DNA of 64,000 bases from CABZJG01 sp902512685 (GTDB taxonomy: Bacteria; Pseudomonadota; Alphaproteobacteria; Rhodobacterales; Rhodobacteraceae): the NCBI GenBank assembly GCA_051201605.1, contig CP179201.1:806001-870000 (forward strand), in the 5' to 3' direction. Of this stretch, positions 34,661 to 42,565 are shown one piece after another. Within the stretch, counting starts at the first letter, position 1, and each line of letters begins with the position of its first letter. The position numbers and the translations under genes are program-made. The notes under the pieces were generated by a model. The model saw only the letters and a list, made by a program, of their open reading frames with translations, had not been told where the DNA came from and made no database searches.

Positions 34661-34685
34661 TGTCTTAGCCCCCTAGAACTGTGCC
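34661..34685. mobile_element. Solo end of an IS407-like IS3 element
   Basis: Twenty-five bases starting TGTCTTAGCCCCCTAGAACT are identical to the outer right end of the IS3 element at 14190-15388, read inward. After this the sequences only resemble each other (a shared ATATT and GGC). No transposase remains. It marks a past insertion of the same or a near-identical IS with loss of the rest. Confidence 0.78.
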
Positions 34686-34860
34686 TGAATATTAGGCGCG
34701 TGGATATAAGATTGATTTACCAATCAAAGAAAATTCCTAGAAAGTACAATTTGATAGATATTTTTGGATAAAAATTTATACCATAACTCATTGCAAACTC
34801 AAGGCTTAGATGGCTATAGTCATCTGGCTAATCAAAGTCTAACCAAGGGCATCCAAATAA

Positions 34861-36918
34861 ATGCCTAAACTACATAATCTATTTATATCTCTTGTTTTTC
34901 TGGCGTCTGCTGTTTCGTCACAATCACTACCTATAAATAATTCAATGACTTTGCTTGCTGACGAGATAACAATTACCGAGGACAGTATCTTAATTGCCGA
35001 AGGTAATGTTGAAGCCCGGCGTGGCAATCAACTTTTAAAGGCCACGAAGCTAATTTTTGATGATAAGACCGAGGAAATCTATGTTGAAAATGTGACTATT
35101 TTCCTTGAGGGGCAAAATACAAAAATTTTAGGTGATGAGGGGCAGCTTGGCCTTGAAATGCGTGCGGGTCTCATCCAAGCCGCAAATATATTGGTTGATG
35201 AAAAGCTAAAAATCTCTGCCAGCGAAGTATTCATGGATGGTGGTGAAGTTGACCGAGCTAACAATATTTCGCGGGTAACAACCTGCAAAGAATGCGAAGC
35301 CAAGCAGCCTCTGTGGCATTTTTCTGCACGCAGCGCGGACCGCAATGCAGATCGTAGTGAAATTATGTATAAAAATGTTGTCTTAAAGGTAAAAGGAGTT
35401 CCCATTGCCTTTACCCCATATCTACGGTTGCCTGATCCAAGTATAAGCCGAGCAAGAGGGTTCCTGATGCCTTCTTTAGAAGCATCATCAAAACTTGGGA
35501 CCGGTTTGCGCATTCCATATTTTGTGCCCATTAATGATGACAAGGATCTTTTGATCACACCTCTTTTGTCTACTGAGACAAATACACTCGAGTATCGTTA
35601 CAGGCAGGCCTTTAAAAATGGCAATCTAACTGTAAGCGGGGCTCTTTCTAAAGATACAATTTACCCAAATGAGTTACGTTTTTTTATAAAAGCCGATGCT
35701 TCGTTTGTTTTGTCTAGTGGATATCGTGTCAATTTTCAGACAGGTAAAGTATCAGATGATGGCTACTTGGGGGATTACGGATATTTCTCAGAGGATAAAT
35801 TTGAAACACGCATCACTTTGAAAAAAGAAGAATTTGATGGCTGGGGAACTTTAAAGCAATCCGCCAAGTTGGTTCGAAATGATTTTTTCGATAACACGAC
35901 CGAAACGGAAGTTACTATTTCCGCGGATTATTATAGATCCATCGATCAGAATCTTTTGCCTGGACAGGTTACCGGATCTGTGGGTTTCACGACAAGTTCA
36001 TCAAAAGCAAGAAATGAGCAAGTAACGCCCTTTACGAGCGAAATAACCTCAAAATTAAGCCATAATTACGCAATGCAGATTGGCAAAAGATTGCATATTT
36101 CAACCCTTGCCAAAACTGAACTCGGTTTCTCACTTGATCCCGAAAATGAAAACTCCAACAATCCACAGTATCAAATTAAAAACAAGGTTGGATTTGTTGC
36201 CAGATTACCTTTTTCCATTTCCAGAAATAAAGTTTTACAAACCATTGAACCCGTTTTCGCATTGAATTATGGAAATCAAACAACGGATGACGCTTTTGAG
36301 CCGCTTCGTTCGACCAGCGCGTTAAATATCGGAACACTCCATAGGCCTTCAGGAGTAAGTGGGTTTGCTGAAGAATGGGAGGGGTTCGGAGCGAGCTTAG
36401 GTCTCAATTATTCCGCATCGTGGGAAAATGGCTATACGATGAAAGTAGCGGCTGGCGCACCGATTGTGTCTAATCCCGCAGATAAACTTACATCGGATAA
36501 TGGCTTTCAAGATGAGAGTGTCGCCTATGTTCTAGGTGCAGAGCTTTCAACACCAAAACTGATGAATTTTGGCTCTAAAGGTCTTTTTACATCAAAAGGC
36601 GAAATGGTGAACGCGCAGTCAAACCTAGGTTTTAATTTTTCCGTTGGGGAAAATTGGTTAGCAAGTGCATCCACTAGATACGACCGTCTGAGTGATCATC
36701 AGGTTACAAGTGAATTGAGCCTTTCGACCGCAATAAGGGATTGGAAAATTTCTGGAAAACAAAATTACATAGATGGCCAAAGGGACACTCTTGCGGCGTC
36801 TGCAATTTACGAAGATGAATGTACACGCTTCTTGGTTGGTGTAAAAAATCGATTTTCATCTATTGGAAGTTCAGGCTCTGTTCAGACGTTTTCAGTTAGT
36901 ATCCAGCTTAAACGTTAA
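34861..36918 (+). CDS. lptD: LptD/OstA-like LPS-assembly outer-membrane protein
   Basis: The protein has 685 residues and a signal peptide (hydrophobic stretch to about residue 22). Residues 25-150 form the OstA jellyroll (LLADEITITEDSILIAEGNVEAR, KATKLIFDDKTEEIYVENV). TCKECEAKQPLWHF (about 141-154) is the conserved cysteine region of LptD, and the middle contains VPIAFTPYLRLPDPSISRARGFLMPS and YRYRQAFKNG, both typical of rhodobacterial LptD. The rest should be the beta-barrel. It ends in SIQLKR, not in a clear aromatic residue. LptD inserts LPS into the outer membrane with LptE. No surA, pdxA or ksgA follows as is usual, so this may be a second, variant copy. Confidence 0.8.
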   Translation: MPKLHNLFISLVFLASAVSSQSLPINNSMTLLADEITITEDSILIAEGNVEARRGNQLLKATKLIFDDKTEEIYVENVTIFLEGQNTKILGDEGQLGLEMRAGLIQAANILVDEKLKISASEVFMDGGEVDRANNISRVTTCKECEAKQPLWHFSARSADRNADRSEIMYKNVVLKVKGVPIAFTPYLRLPDPSISRARGFLMPSLEASSKLGTGLRIPYFVPINDDKDLLITPLLSTETNTLEYRYRQAFKNGNLTVSGALSKDTIYPNELRFFIKADASFVLSSGYRVNFQTGKVSDDGYLGDYGYFSEDKFETRITLKKEEFDGWGTLKQSAKLVRNDFFDNTTETEVTISADYYRSIDQNLLPGQVTGSVGFTTSSSKARNEQVTPFTSEITSKLSHNYAMQIGKRLHISTLAKTELGFSLDPENENSNNPQYQIKNKVGFVARLPFSISRNKVLQTIEPVFALNYGNQTTDDAFEPLRSTSALNIGTLHRPSGVSGFAEEWEGFGASLGLNYSASWENGYTMKVAAGAPIVSNPADKLTSDNGFQDESVAYVLGAELSTPKLMNFGSKGLFTSKGEMVNAQSNLGFNFSVGENWLASASTRYDRLSDHQVTSELSLSTAIRDWKISGKQNYIDGQRDTLAASAIYEDECTRFLVGVKNRFSSIGSSGSVQTFSVSIQLKR

Positions 36919-36980
36919 TAAACAAATTGATCATATAAATTCAAACCTATTGCCGACATTTCAGTTTGCTTATCTGCTCA

Positions 36981-38063
36981 TTATAGCTCAACTGACTTGC
37001 GAGAATTAATGGCATTACGCACCAAGATAGTTGCCATGCCTAGGAAACCGCCAAGGACTATTGATAGCGCAAGAATTAGTGTTGGTTTTTTTTCATAAAC
37101 AAACGGCATTTGAACGGTATTATAGTTTGTAGCTTTGAAAGTTTTACCTTCGCTCAATGGGTTTTTTTCAAGGGCTTCTTTTGCAGTTTTGGCAGTTCCA
37201 TCTTTTTCAATCAAAGACATGGCCGTGTTAATTCTTTTAAGATCGGGCAGATGAGATTCATTTGGCTTACGCTTCATCAGTATAGATATTTCAGCTTCTA
37301 GTGCCTTGCGGCCTTTGAAGTACGTTTCAGTGTTCCCAAAGGCATGGTTGGTAAATCCTTTTTCAAAAGGATTTTCTATGCCTAAAGTTATGGCAATTTC
37401 CGGATGCTCTTTCAGTTTATCAGTTTCTTGCTCAATGTTTTTGGAGAAGTTAGCTATCACGAAGGATTTCTCAACTGAAAGTTCCTTTAAAATGAATTTT
37501 TTTCGTGCAGAATGCTCTGATGTTTGGTTTTGAAAATCATCTATAACAGCGGTTTTTGTTTTGATGTCTACAGCCTGCAGAGTAGTTTCAATTATTTGCT
37601 GCGCCAAAGCCTCATTTTTACCCTGAAAAGTGATGACGATCATTCCGTCTTTACCAAATGATGTTTTAAAACTTCTTGATGCATTTTCCAAAGAATTTTG
37701 ATAACCCTGACCAGCTTGGTTTTCGGTCAAGTTTTTGGGCGCAAATCCCAAAATTTCGCTGAGGGAATAGTTTGCAAGTACTGTATAAAATGCGTTTGCA
37801 AGATATAACTCGGTAACTTCAAAAAAGGGAAGAGTGTCTGAATGATAGCGGGGAGTAAACATCCCAGTTTTTGCCGTACTTTCAAGATCAGCGGCAACAA
37901 TTGAATTGAGTGCGGAATAGTCACTAATGTCGTTAGCTGACAAAGGCGCAATATTTAATTTAGCTTCGAAATTATTGGGTGTAAGTGTGATATAAGCAAA
38001 CCCGAGCACCGCAGCGAGCAGGGTTGCACCTAATATCAACCACTTACCTTCCCAAAGGGTCAA
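36981..38063 (-). CDS. Wzz/chain-length determinant-like protein with damaged N-terminus
   Basis: From a TTG at 38063 a 360-residue protein reads LTLWEGKWLILGATLLAAVLG (first membrane helix), a long partly helical periplasmic part, and a second helix near the end (LILALSIVLGGFLGMATILV). This two-helix layout is that of Wzz proteins that set O-antigen or polysaccharide chain length. Just upstream, another frame encodes NDEIDLFELF, the usual Wzz lead-in, joined by a run of six T where a seventh would restore one frame. That upstream frame also has a TAA stop before it. No ribosome-binding site precedes the TTG. The gene is thus possibly a young pseudogene. Confidence 0.7.
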   Translation of the reverse strand: MTLWEGKWLILGATLLAAVLGFAYITLTPNNFEAKLNIAPLSANDISDYSALNSIVAADLESTAKTGMFTPRYHSDTLPFFEVTELYLANAFYTVLANYSLSEILGFAPKNLTENQAGQGYQNSLENASRSFKTSFGKDGMIVITFQGKNEALAQQIIETTLQAVDIKTKTAVIDDFQNQTSEHSARKKFILKELSVEKSFVIANFSKNIEQETDKLKEHPEIAITLGIENPFEKGFTNHAFGNTETYFKGRKALEAEISILMKRKPNESHLPDLKRINTAMSLIEKDGTAKTAKEALEKNPLSEGKTFKATNYNTVQMPFVYEKKPTLILALSIVLGGFLGMATILVRNAINSRKSVEL

Positions 38064-38289
38064 AAAAGCTCGAATAAGTCTATTTCATCGTTGGATTATA
38101 ATTGTTTTTCTGACACTCTTAAATCTTTCTTTTAAATCTTGCGGTGATAAGATCGACGCGGTTTTATTTTGGATAGGGTGGATTTTTAATATAGCGGCGC
38201 TTAATTTTAAAATGATATAGAAAAATCTGTTCCCTCAATTTATGCCTTTCTAATATCCAAGGCACTGTTAAACATGTTTTTTCTCGATT

Positions 38290-39357
38290 TCAATATGGTT
38301 TCGTTTGGATTCCTAAATCTTGCTTTTTTTCTACAAGCTCTGCGACAGACAGGTGCAACATTTTTGCCGCAATATCGAAATCATCTTCTGCTGCCACAAG
38401 GGCTGCAGTCACCACCTCACGTTCTACTGACTTTAGGTGCTCTGCGATCATTAGTTTCCCATTGGATACAAAAAAGGCTCGATAGTCATTTATCGTATCC
38501 ACCGGAGAGTTTAACTGATCTTCCGAAAAAACGTCTGCCTTTTGAAGACTATCGTCACTATCGTGCATGTTCTGGCGATTTTGCTCTCGTAATACTTGGT
38601 GAACTTCCGGAGCGGTTATTTTTTTACCGGCGGAGCGAATAATCAAGCATTCAAGAACATTTCTCAACTGTCTAACATTACCCGGCCAAGAAAAGGTCTT
38701 TAAAAGCCACAAGGCTTCGGTCTCTATCTCGAAGTCTGCACTTGCTACGTGCACTGAGGTTAACTGTTGAGCAAGATGATGCGCTAGTTTTTCAATGTCT
38801 TCGGATCTATCTTTTAGGGCAGGGACCCTAATTGGAAAAGCACTTATGCGAAAGAAGAGGTCGGATCGGAAATTTTTCAAGACCACTTGCTTGTAAAGAT
38901 TTTTATGCGTTGCACAAACCAAACGAAAATCAACTGCAATCTCTTTAGATGATCCTACAGGTGTAAAGCACTTGGTTTCCAGCGCGCGCAATAATTTTGA
39001 CTGCAAATCCAGTGGCATATCACCAATCTCATCTAGAAAAAGGGTGCCATTATGGGCTTGTTCAAACTTGCCCTTGTGAGATTTCACTGCTCCGGTAAAT
39101 GCGCCTTTTTCATAGCCAAACAATTCAGCTTCAAGAAGGCTATGTGGGATTGAAGCGCAATTGACAGATATAAGCCGTCCTGAACGTCCGGATAATTCAG
39201 CAAGAGCTTGCGCAACTACTTCTTTTCCTGAACCGCTTGGTCCTGTGATCAGCACTGGAATATTATGTTCGGCAACATCAATCACCGACTTCTTTAGCGC
39301 AACTATTGGCTCAGACTTGCCAACAATAACACGCGATAAATTATGCACAAAAGACAT
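38290..39357 (-). CDS. Sigma-54-dependent activator without receiver domain (FleQ-like)
   Basis: A 355-residue protein from MSFVHNLS (an ATG 21 nt upstream is possible). It consists of an AAA+ domain with Walker A (GPSGSGKE), the sigma-54 contact loop GAFTGA, Walker B (LFLDEIGDM) and the R-finger region. A C-terminal Fis-like helix-turn-helix (VVTAALVAAEDDFDIAAKMLHLSVAELVEKK) follows. No regulatory domain precedes the AAA+ part, so activity is probably controlled by expression or partner proteins. It is close in sequence to the FleQ-like protein at 60610 (shared LEAELFGYEKGAFTGA, LFLDEIGDMP, LVCATH). It lies 0.8 kb from the stator genes on the opposite strand and may control part of the flagellar regulon. 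Confidence 0.88.
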   Translation of the reverse strand: MSFVHNLSRVIVGKSEPIVALKKSVIDVAEHNIPVLITGPSGSGKEVVAQALAELSGRSGRLISVNCASIPHSLLEAELFGYEKGAFTGAVKSHKGKFEQAHNGTLFLDEIGDMPLDLQSKLLRALETKCFTPVGSSKEIAVDFRLVCATHKNLYKQVVLKNFRSDLFFRISAFPIRVPALKDRSEDIEKLAHHLAQQLTSVHVASADFEIETEALWLLKTFSWPGNVRQLRNVLECLIIRSAGKKITAPEVHQVLREQNRQNMHDSDDSLQKADVFSEDQLNSPVDTINDYRAFFVSNGKLMIAEHLKSVEREVVTAALVAAEDDFDIAAKMLHLSVAELVEKKQDLGIQTKPY

Positions 39358-39594
39358 TGTAGACCTCTGTAAACCCACCTTCGAAAGCCTCGGAGTTCTC
39401 GTTCTTCTGACAAGATACCCTCGATATTCCTTTCAAAATATCGGAATTAGCAGCTTCATTCAGTAGTTCGGTGGAGTATGTGGTCGCCCCATTTGGGAGA
39501 AAAATACCCTTTGGGATTGTTAATGTGTGAATTTTATGGGCTAAGGCGGTAGTTCTTTTCCAATTCCCATGTCTGCGGCAAAGTAAATTTTCAT

Positions 39595-40077
39595 TTATTT
39601 TGTATAGTTCCTGACCAAACGAACGGCGTTCTTTTGGTAACGAAAGAACCGATTGTATAAATGCCCAGTATAAAAGTTAACGGTCCATTGATAATGCTTG
39701 GCATAAAAGCTTTGATCACTTGACCAATATGATCCTGCATAGGTGACAGGAAAAGTAATGACATCAATTTTCGGGGGAAGCTCCACGTCTGAAATTAAAC
39801 TACGAAGTTCTTTTGTCGTGGGTAGCCTCCAACCGCCACCCATTTGCCCCTCAATCCGTTCTATAATTTCCTCAGCCTCGGCTACAGATAGCATTTTAAC
39901 CTCACCAATGCAGGTCTCTTCTTCCCAAACTTGTCCGATGCTACATCGCATCCATTCAAGTTTTTTCATATAATCTCTTGCGATTGGGCCATCACGTTGC
40001 AACCTTAAAGCATCAGCGTTCGCGAGTGGCGATTGAAGCATAAGAAGTAATAAGATAGGTAAGAAATTTAACTTCAT
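39595..40077 (-). CDS. DUF1566-domain exported protein
   Basis: A 160-residue protein with a signal peptide (LPILLLLMLQSPLANA). The mature part has the DUF1566 (Lcl C-terminal) pattern: LEWMRCSIGQVWEEETCIGE, GGWRLPTTKELRSLI, YAGSYWSSDQS and a final KNAVRLVRNY. The family has a C-type-lectin-like fold and is secreted; its role is not settled. It is divergent from the stator genes with 100 bp between, so it shares their promoter region but need not be flagellar. Confidence 0.82.
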   Translation of the reverse strand: MKLNFLPILLLLMLQSPLANADALRLQRDGPIARDYMKKLEWMRCSIGQVWEEETCIGEVKMLSVAEAEEIIERIEGQMGGGWRLPTTKELRSLISDVELPPKIDVITFPVTYAGSYWSSDQSFYAKHYQWTVNFYTGHLYNRFFRYQKNAVRLVRNYTK

Positions 40078-40129
40078 TATTTGTTTAATCTCACTATTTT
40101 TGTTCGCTTGTAGGTCAATCTTTTCAATA

Positions 40130-40146
40130 TGGCACTACTTTTGCAA
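40130..40146 (+). promoter_or_regulatory. Sigma-54 promoter of the motA-motB operon
   Basis: TGGCACTACTTTTGCA matches the -24/-12 consensus TGGCAC-N5-TTGCA with GG and GC exactly 10 nt apart. It lies 33 bp before the motA start. RpoN and FleQ-type activators are encoded nearby. Confidence 0.9.
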
Positions 40147-40177
40147 CCCTTTTGGAAAAACAAGTAGAGTGCAAACA

Positions 40178-40942
40178 ATGGATTTAGCTTCTTTGATTGG
40201 CATGCTCGGCGCGTTGGGCATGATCGCAGGCACAATGATTTCCTCAGCAGGAAGCATAGGGCCATTTATTGATGTCCCATCAACGCTTATCGTTATAGGC
40301 GGTACATTTTTTGCCGTTATGTGGACAGCGCCACTTCCAGTTTTTCTAAGCCATTTTGGCGCCATGGCTAAGTGCTTTCTTCCACCCGTTAAGAAACTTG
40401 ATGTGATGATTGTTCGGATGGTTGAGCTTGCGGCGATCGCACGTAAAGATGGCATGATGGCCCTTGAGGGTCAGGAATGCACTGACAAGTTTTTTGAAAA
40501 AGGCTTGCAACTGCTTGTTGATGGAGCTGATGAGCCAAAGCTGGTGAAACAACTCAACGCTGAAATTGCAGCGATGAAAATCCGTCACGAGCAAATTCAT
40601 GGGGTTTTATCTGCATGGATTGATATTGCACCGGCTATGGGAATGATTGGAACACTCATTGGTTTGGTTGTGATGCTTGGAAACATGAGCGACCCAAAAG
40701 CCATTGGCCCGGCAATGGCTGTGGCCTTGTTAACCACCCTGTACGGTGCGTTTTTTGCAAATGTTTTCTTTGGCCCAATCAAAACCAAGTTGGAAGGCTA
40801 TACCTCATATGAAATCAACTATCGCAACTTGGTAGTAGAGGGTCTGCGCAATATCGCTCGCGGAGAATCGCCGCGTAATATCCAAGATGTGCTGGCCTCT
40901 AATTTGCCATCTAAGCAACAAGAAACTTTAGCAGCGGCTTGA
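40178..40942 (+). CDS. motA: Flagellar stator protein MotA, PomA-like
   Basis: The start at 40178 (MDLASLIG) follows the sigma-54 promoter; the longer upstream frame would begin before the promoter. The 254-residue protein has four membrane helices, a cytoplasmic loop (KKLDVMIVRMVELAAIARKDGMMALEGQE) and the highly conserved MGMIGTLIGLVVMLGNMSDPKAIGPAMAVALLTTLYGA. Length and the DPKAIGPAMAVALLTTLYGA segment are those of PomA-type sodium stators, not of the 290-residue MotA of enterobacteria or most alphaproteobacteria. With the following motB product it forms the ion channel that drives the motor. Sodium use is inferred. Confidence 0.93.
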   Translation: MDLASLIGMLGALGMIAGTMISSAGSIGPFIDVPSTLIVIGGTFFAVMWTAPLPVFLSHFGAMAKCFLPPVKKLDVMIVRMVELAAIARKDGMMALEGQECTDKFFEKGLQLLVDGADEPKLVKQLNAEIAAMKIRHEQIHGVLSAWIDIAPAMGMIGTLIGLVVMLGNMSDPKAIGPAMAVALLTTLYGAFFANVFFGPIKTKLEGYTSYEINYRNLVVEGLRNIARGESPRNIQDVLASNLPSKQQETLAAA

Positions 40943-40946
40943 TCTA

Positions 40947-42176
40947 ATGGCAGAAGATATCGTCGAAGAAGAAGAACAGGAAGAAGAGTGTCCGAAATGT
41001 CCGCCAGCTGGCGCGCCTGCATGGATGGCCACCTTTGCGGATATGGCAACGCTTTTGATGGCGTTCTTTGTTATGATTTTGTCATTCGCAGAAATGAATG
41101 TTCCTAAGTTTAAACAGATTTCTGGATCGCTAAAAGACTCTTTTGGTGTTCAACGTCTCATCCCAGTTGTTGAGCAACCTGAAGGGACAACCGTTCTTGA
41201 GATGAACTTTAGCCCATCACCTGCACCATCTGTAACTGAGGATATGACACAGCAAACAACTGAACTTGAGCAGCCAGATGTCAAAATTCCAAGTGATAAT
41301 GATGATAGTGAAGGCTCTGATCAATTAGGAGAGGGTGAAAAGCTAGAAGAAGGTATCGGTGGGGAAAACAAAGATGGCAAAGGTGACGGTGATGCTAAGT
41401 CTGATGCCGAAAAACTAGCGGAAGCAATTGAGCAGATTTCAAACGCGGTCGACATAGCCGTTTCTACGTTGGAAGACAAAGTCGTTGTTGACCTAAAGGC
41501 AGAAAATGCATCTCCGCAAGAGATGAAAGAAAAGTTTAAAAAGGTAGGCCAAGCTGTTCAGTTAGCTGGTTTGGCGACAGGAAAATCAGAGCAAGAAATA
41601 TTGTATGGTGGCCTAGATCAGCAATTGAACGAGCTTATTGAATTTGTTTCCGAATTAGAAAATGAATTGAAAAAGCTTGGCGGCCAAGACAAAGACTTTG
41701 GATTTACCCAAACGGCGCAAGCCAAGCAAAAAGCACAAAGTGCATCTGATGAGCTTAAAGTTAAGCTTCAAGAACAGATTGATATGGGGGCCGTTAACGT
41801 CGAGACGCGCGATAACAAAGTGTTTGTGACAGTCGGAACTGGTGGAGCCTTTCCATCTGGATCTGCCAACCTGACATCTCAAGCTCAGGAAATTATCGAT
41901 AAAATCGCGCAGGTTAGTGATGGTTCTGACAATTCTATTACGGTTTCAGGTCATACGGATGATGTTCCAATTACATTTGGTGCTCTTTATCGAGACAATT
42001 GGGATCTGGCAGCTGCGAGAGCAGCGAGCGTTGTTCAGGCAGTTGAGCAATCTGGCCGCGTGGCACCTGGCCGTTTGCAAGCTGTCAGCTATGGCGAGAC
42101 AAAACCAATTGCGTCAAATTCAACTGACCCAGGCCGCGAGCAAAATCGCCGCATTGAAATTGAATTAGAGTACTGA
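40947..42176 (+). CDS. motB: Flagellar stator protein MotB, PomB-like, with long acidic insert
   Basis: This 409-residue protein has an acidic N-terminus with a CPKC pair, then one membrane helix carrying the ion-binding aspartate D32 (TFADMATLLMAFFVMILSFAEMNVPKFKQISGSLKDSFGVQ), which is PomB-like. The C-terminal OmpA domain (about 290-409) with SVSGHTDDVP and NRRIEIELEY binds peptidoglycan. Between them, about residues 75-160 are strongly acidic and of low complexity (runs such as DNDDSEGSDQLGEGEKLEEG), and a helical part follows. Total length is about 90 residues above typical PomB. The start is 5 nt past motA, so the two are co-expressed. Confidence 0.93.
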   Translation: MAEDIVEEEEQEEECPKCPPAGAPAWMATFADMATLLMAFFVMILSFAEMNVPKFKQISGSLKDSFGVQRLIPVVEQPEGTTVLEMNFSPSPAPSVTEDMTQQTTELEQPDVKIPSDNDDSEGSDQLGEGEKLEEGIGGENKDGKGDGDAKSDAEKLAEAIEQISNAVDIAVSTLEDKVVVDLKAENASPQEMKEKFKKVGQAVQLAGLATGKSEQEILYGGLDQQLNELIEFVSELENELKKLGGQDKDFGFTQTAQAKQKAQSASDELKVKLQEQIDMGAVNVETRDNKVFVTVGTGGAFPSGSANLTSQAQEIIDKIAQVSDGSDNSITVSGHTDDVPITFGALYRDNWDLAAARAASVVQAVEQSGRVAPGRLQAVSYGETKPIASNSTDPGREQNRRIEIELEY

Positions 42177-42230
42177 TCAATAATTCTGGAATTCTAGTTT
42201 ATTGAAGTAGTGGAAAAAACGGAAGATGAG

Positions 42231-42449
42231 ATGCTAGATCAGGAAAAAAGACCTCCTTGCCGAGTTTGCATGTCGCTTAGATTGTTTCTGATGGCCGTTT
42301 TGGCAATTGTGCTAATGGCCATCATTAATCAAGATCTATTGGGTTTTATGGGAAAGTTCAGTATCGGAGCAATCGCGGTAACGTTTACAGTTATACTTGG
42401 ATTTTTTTCTATTCTGAAGTTAACAATTGATTATTTCCGAATTAACTAA
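42231..42449 (+). CDS. Small membrane protein between motB and rpoN
   Basis: A 72-residue protein from ATG 42231, preceded by GGAAGATGAG; a GTG at 42210 is an alternative. It has a CRVC pair and two predicted membrane helices (LRLFLMAVLAIVLMAIINQ and IGAIAVTFTVILGFFSILKL). I do not recognise the family. Its position 55 bp after motB suggests it is the third gene of the stator operon and may assist the motor. Confidence 0.6.
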   Translation: MLDQEKRPPCRVCMSLRLFLMAVLAIVLMAIINQDLLGFMGKFSIGAIAVTFTVILGFFSILKLTIDYFRIN

Positions 42450-42538
42450 TTATAATCAATAAGTTGTAATATATTTTTCCTTTGGCTGATAGCATATTTT
42501 ATTGTAAGGTTGGCTCAATCTTTGGTTAACTTGAAAAG

Positions 42539-42555
42539 TGGCATGAAAATTGCTT
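42539..42555 (+). promoter_or_regulatory. Sigma-54 promoter directly upstream of rpoN
   Basis: TGGCATGAAAATTGCTT has GG and GC 10 nt apart as required for -24/-12. The -12 GC lies at 42552, so transcription would begin at about 42565, which is practically at the rpoN start codon (42566, or the next ATG at 42572). A leaderless or nearly leaderless mRNA and autoactivation by sigma-54 follow from this. Confidence 0.82.
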
Positions 42556-42565
42556 ATTTAAATGT

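Noticed and set aside
34712..34727. TTGATT-TACC-AATCAA stem-loop upstream of the LptD-like gene
   Set aside because: Only 6 bp in very AT-rich DNA and without a U-run; likely chance.
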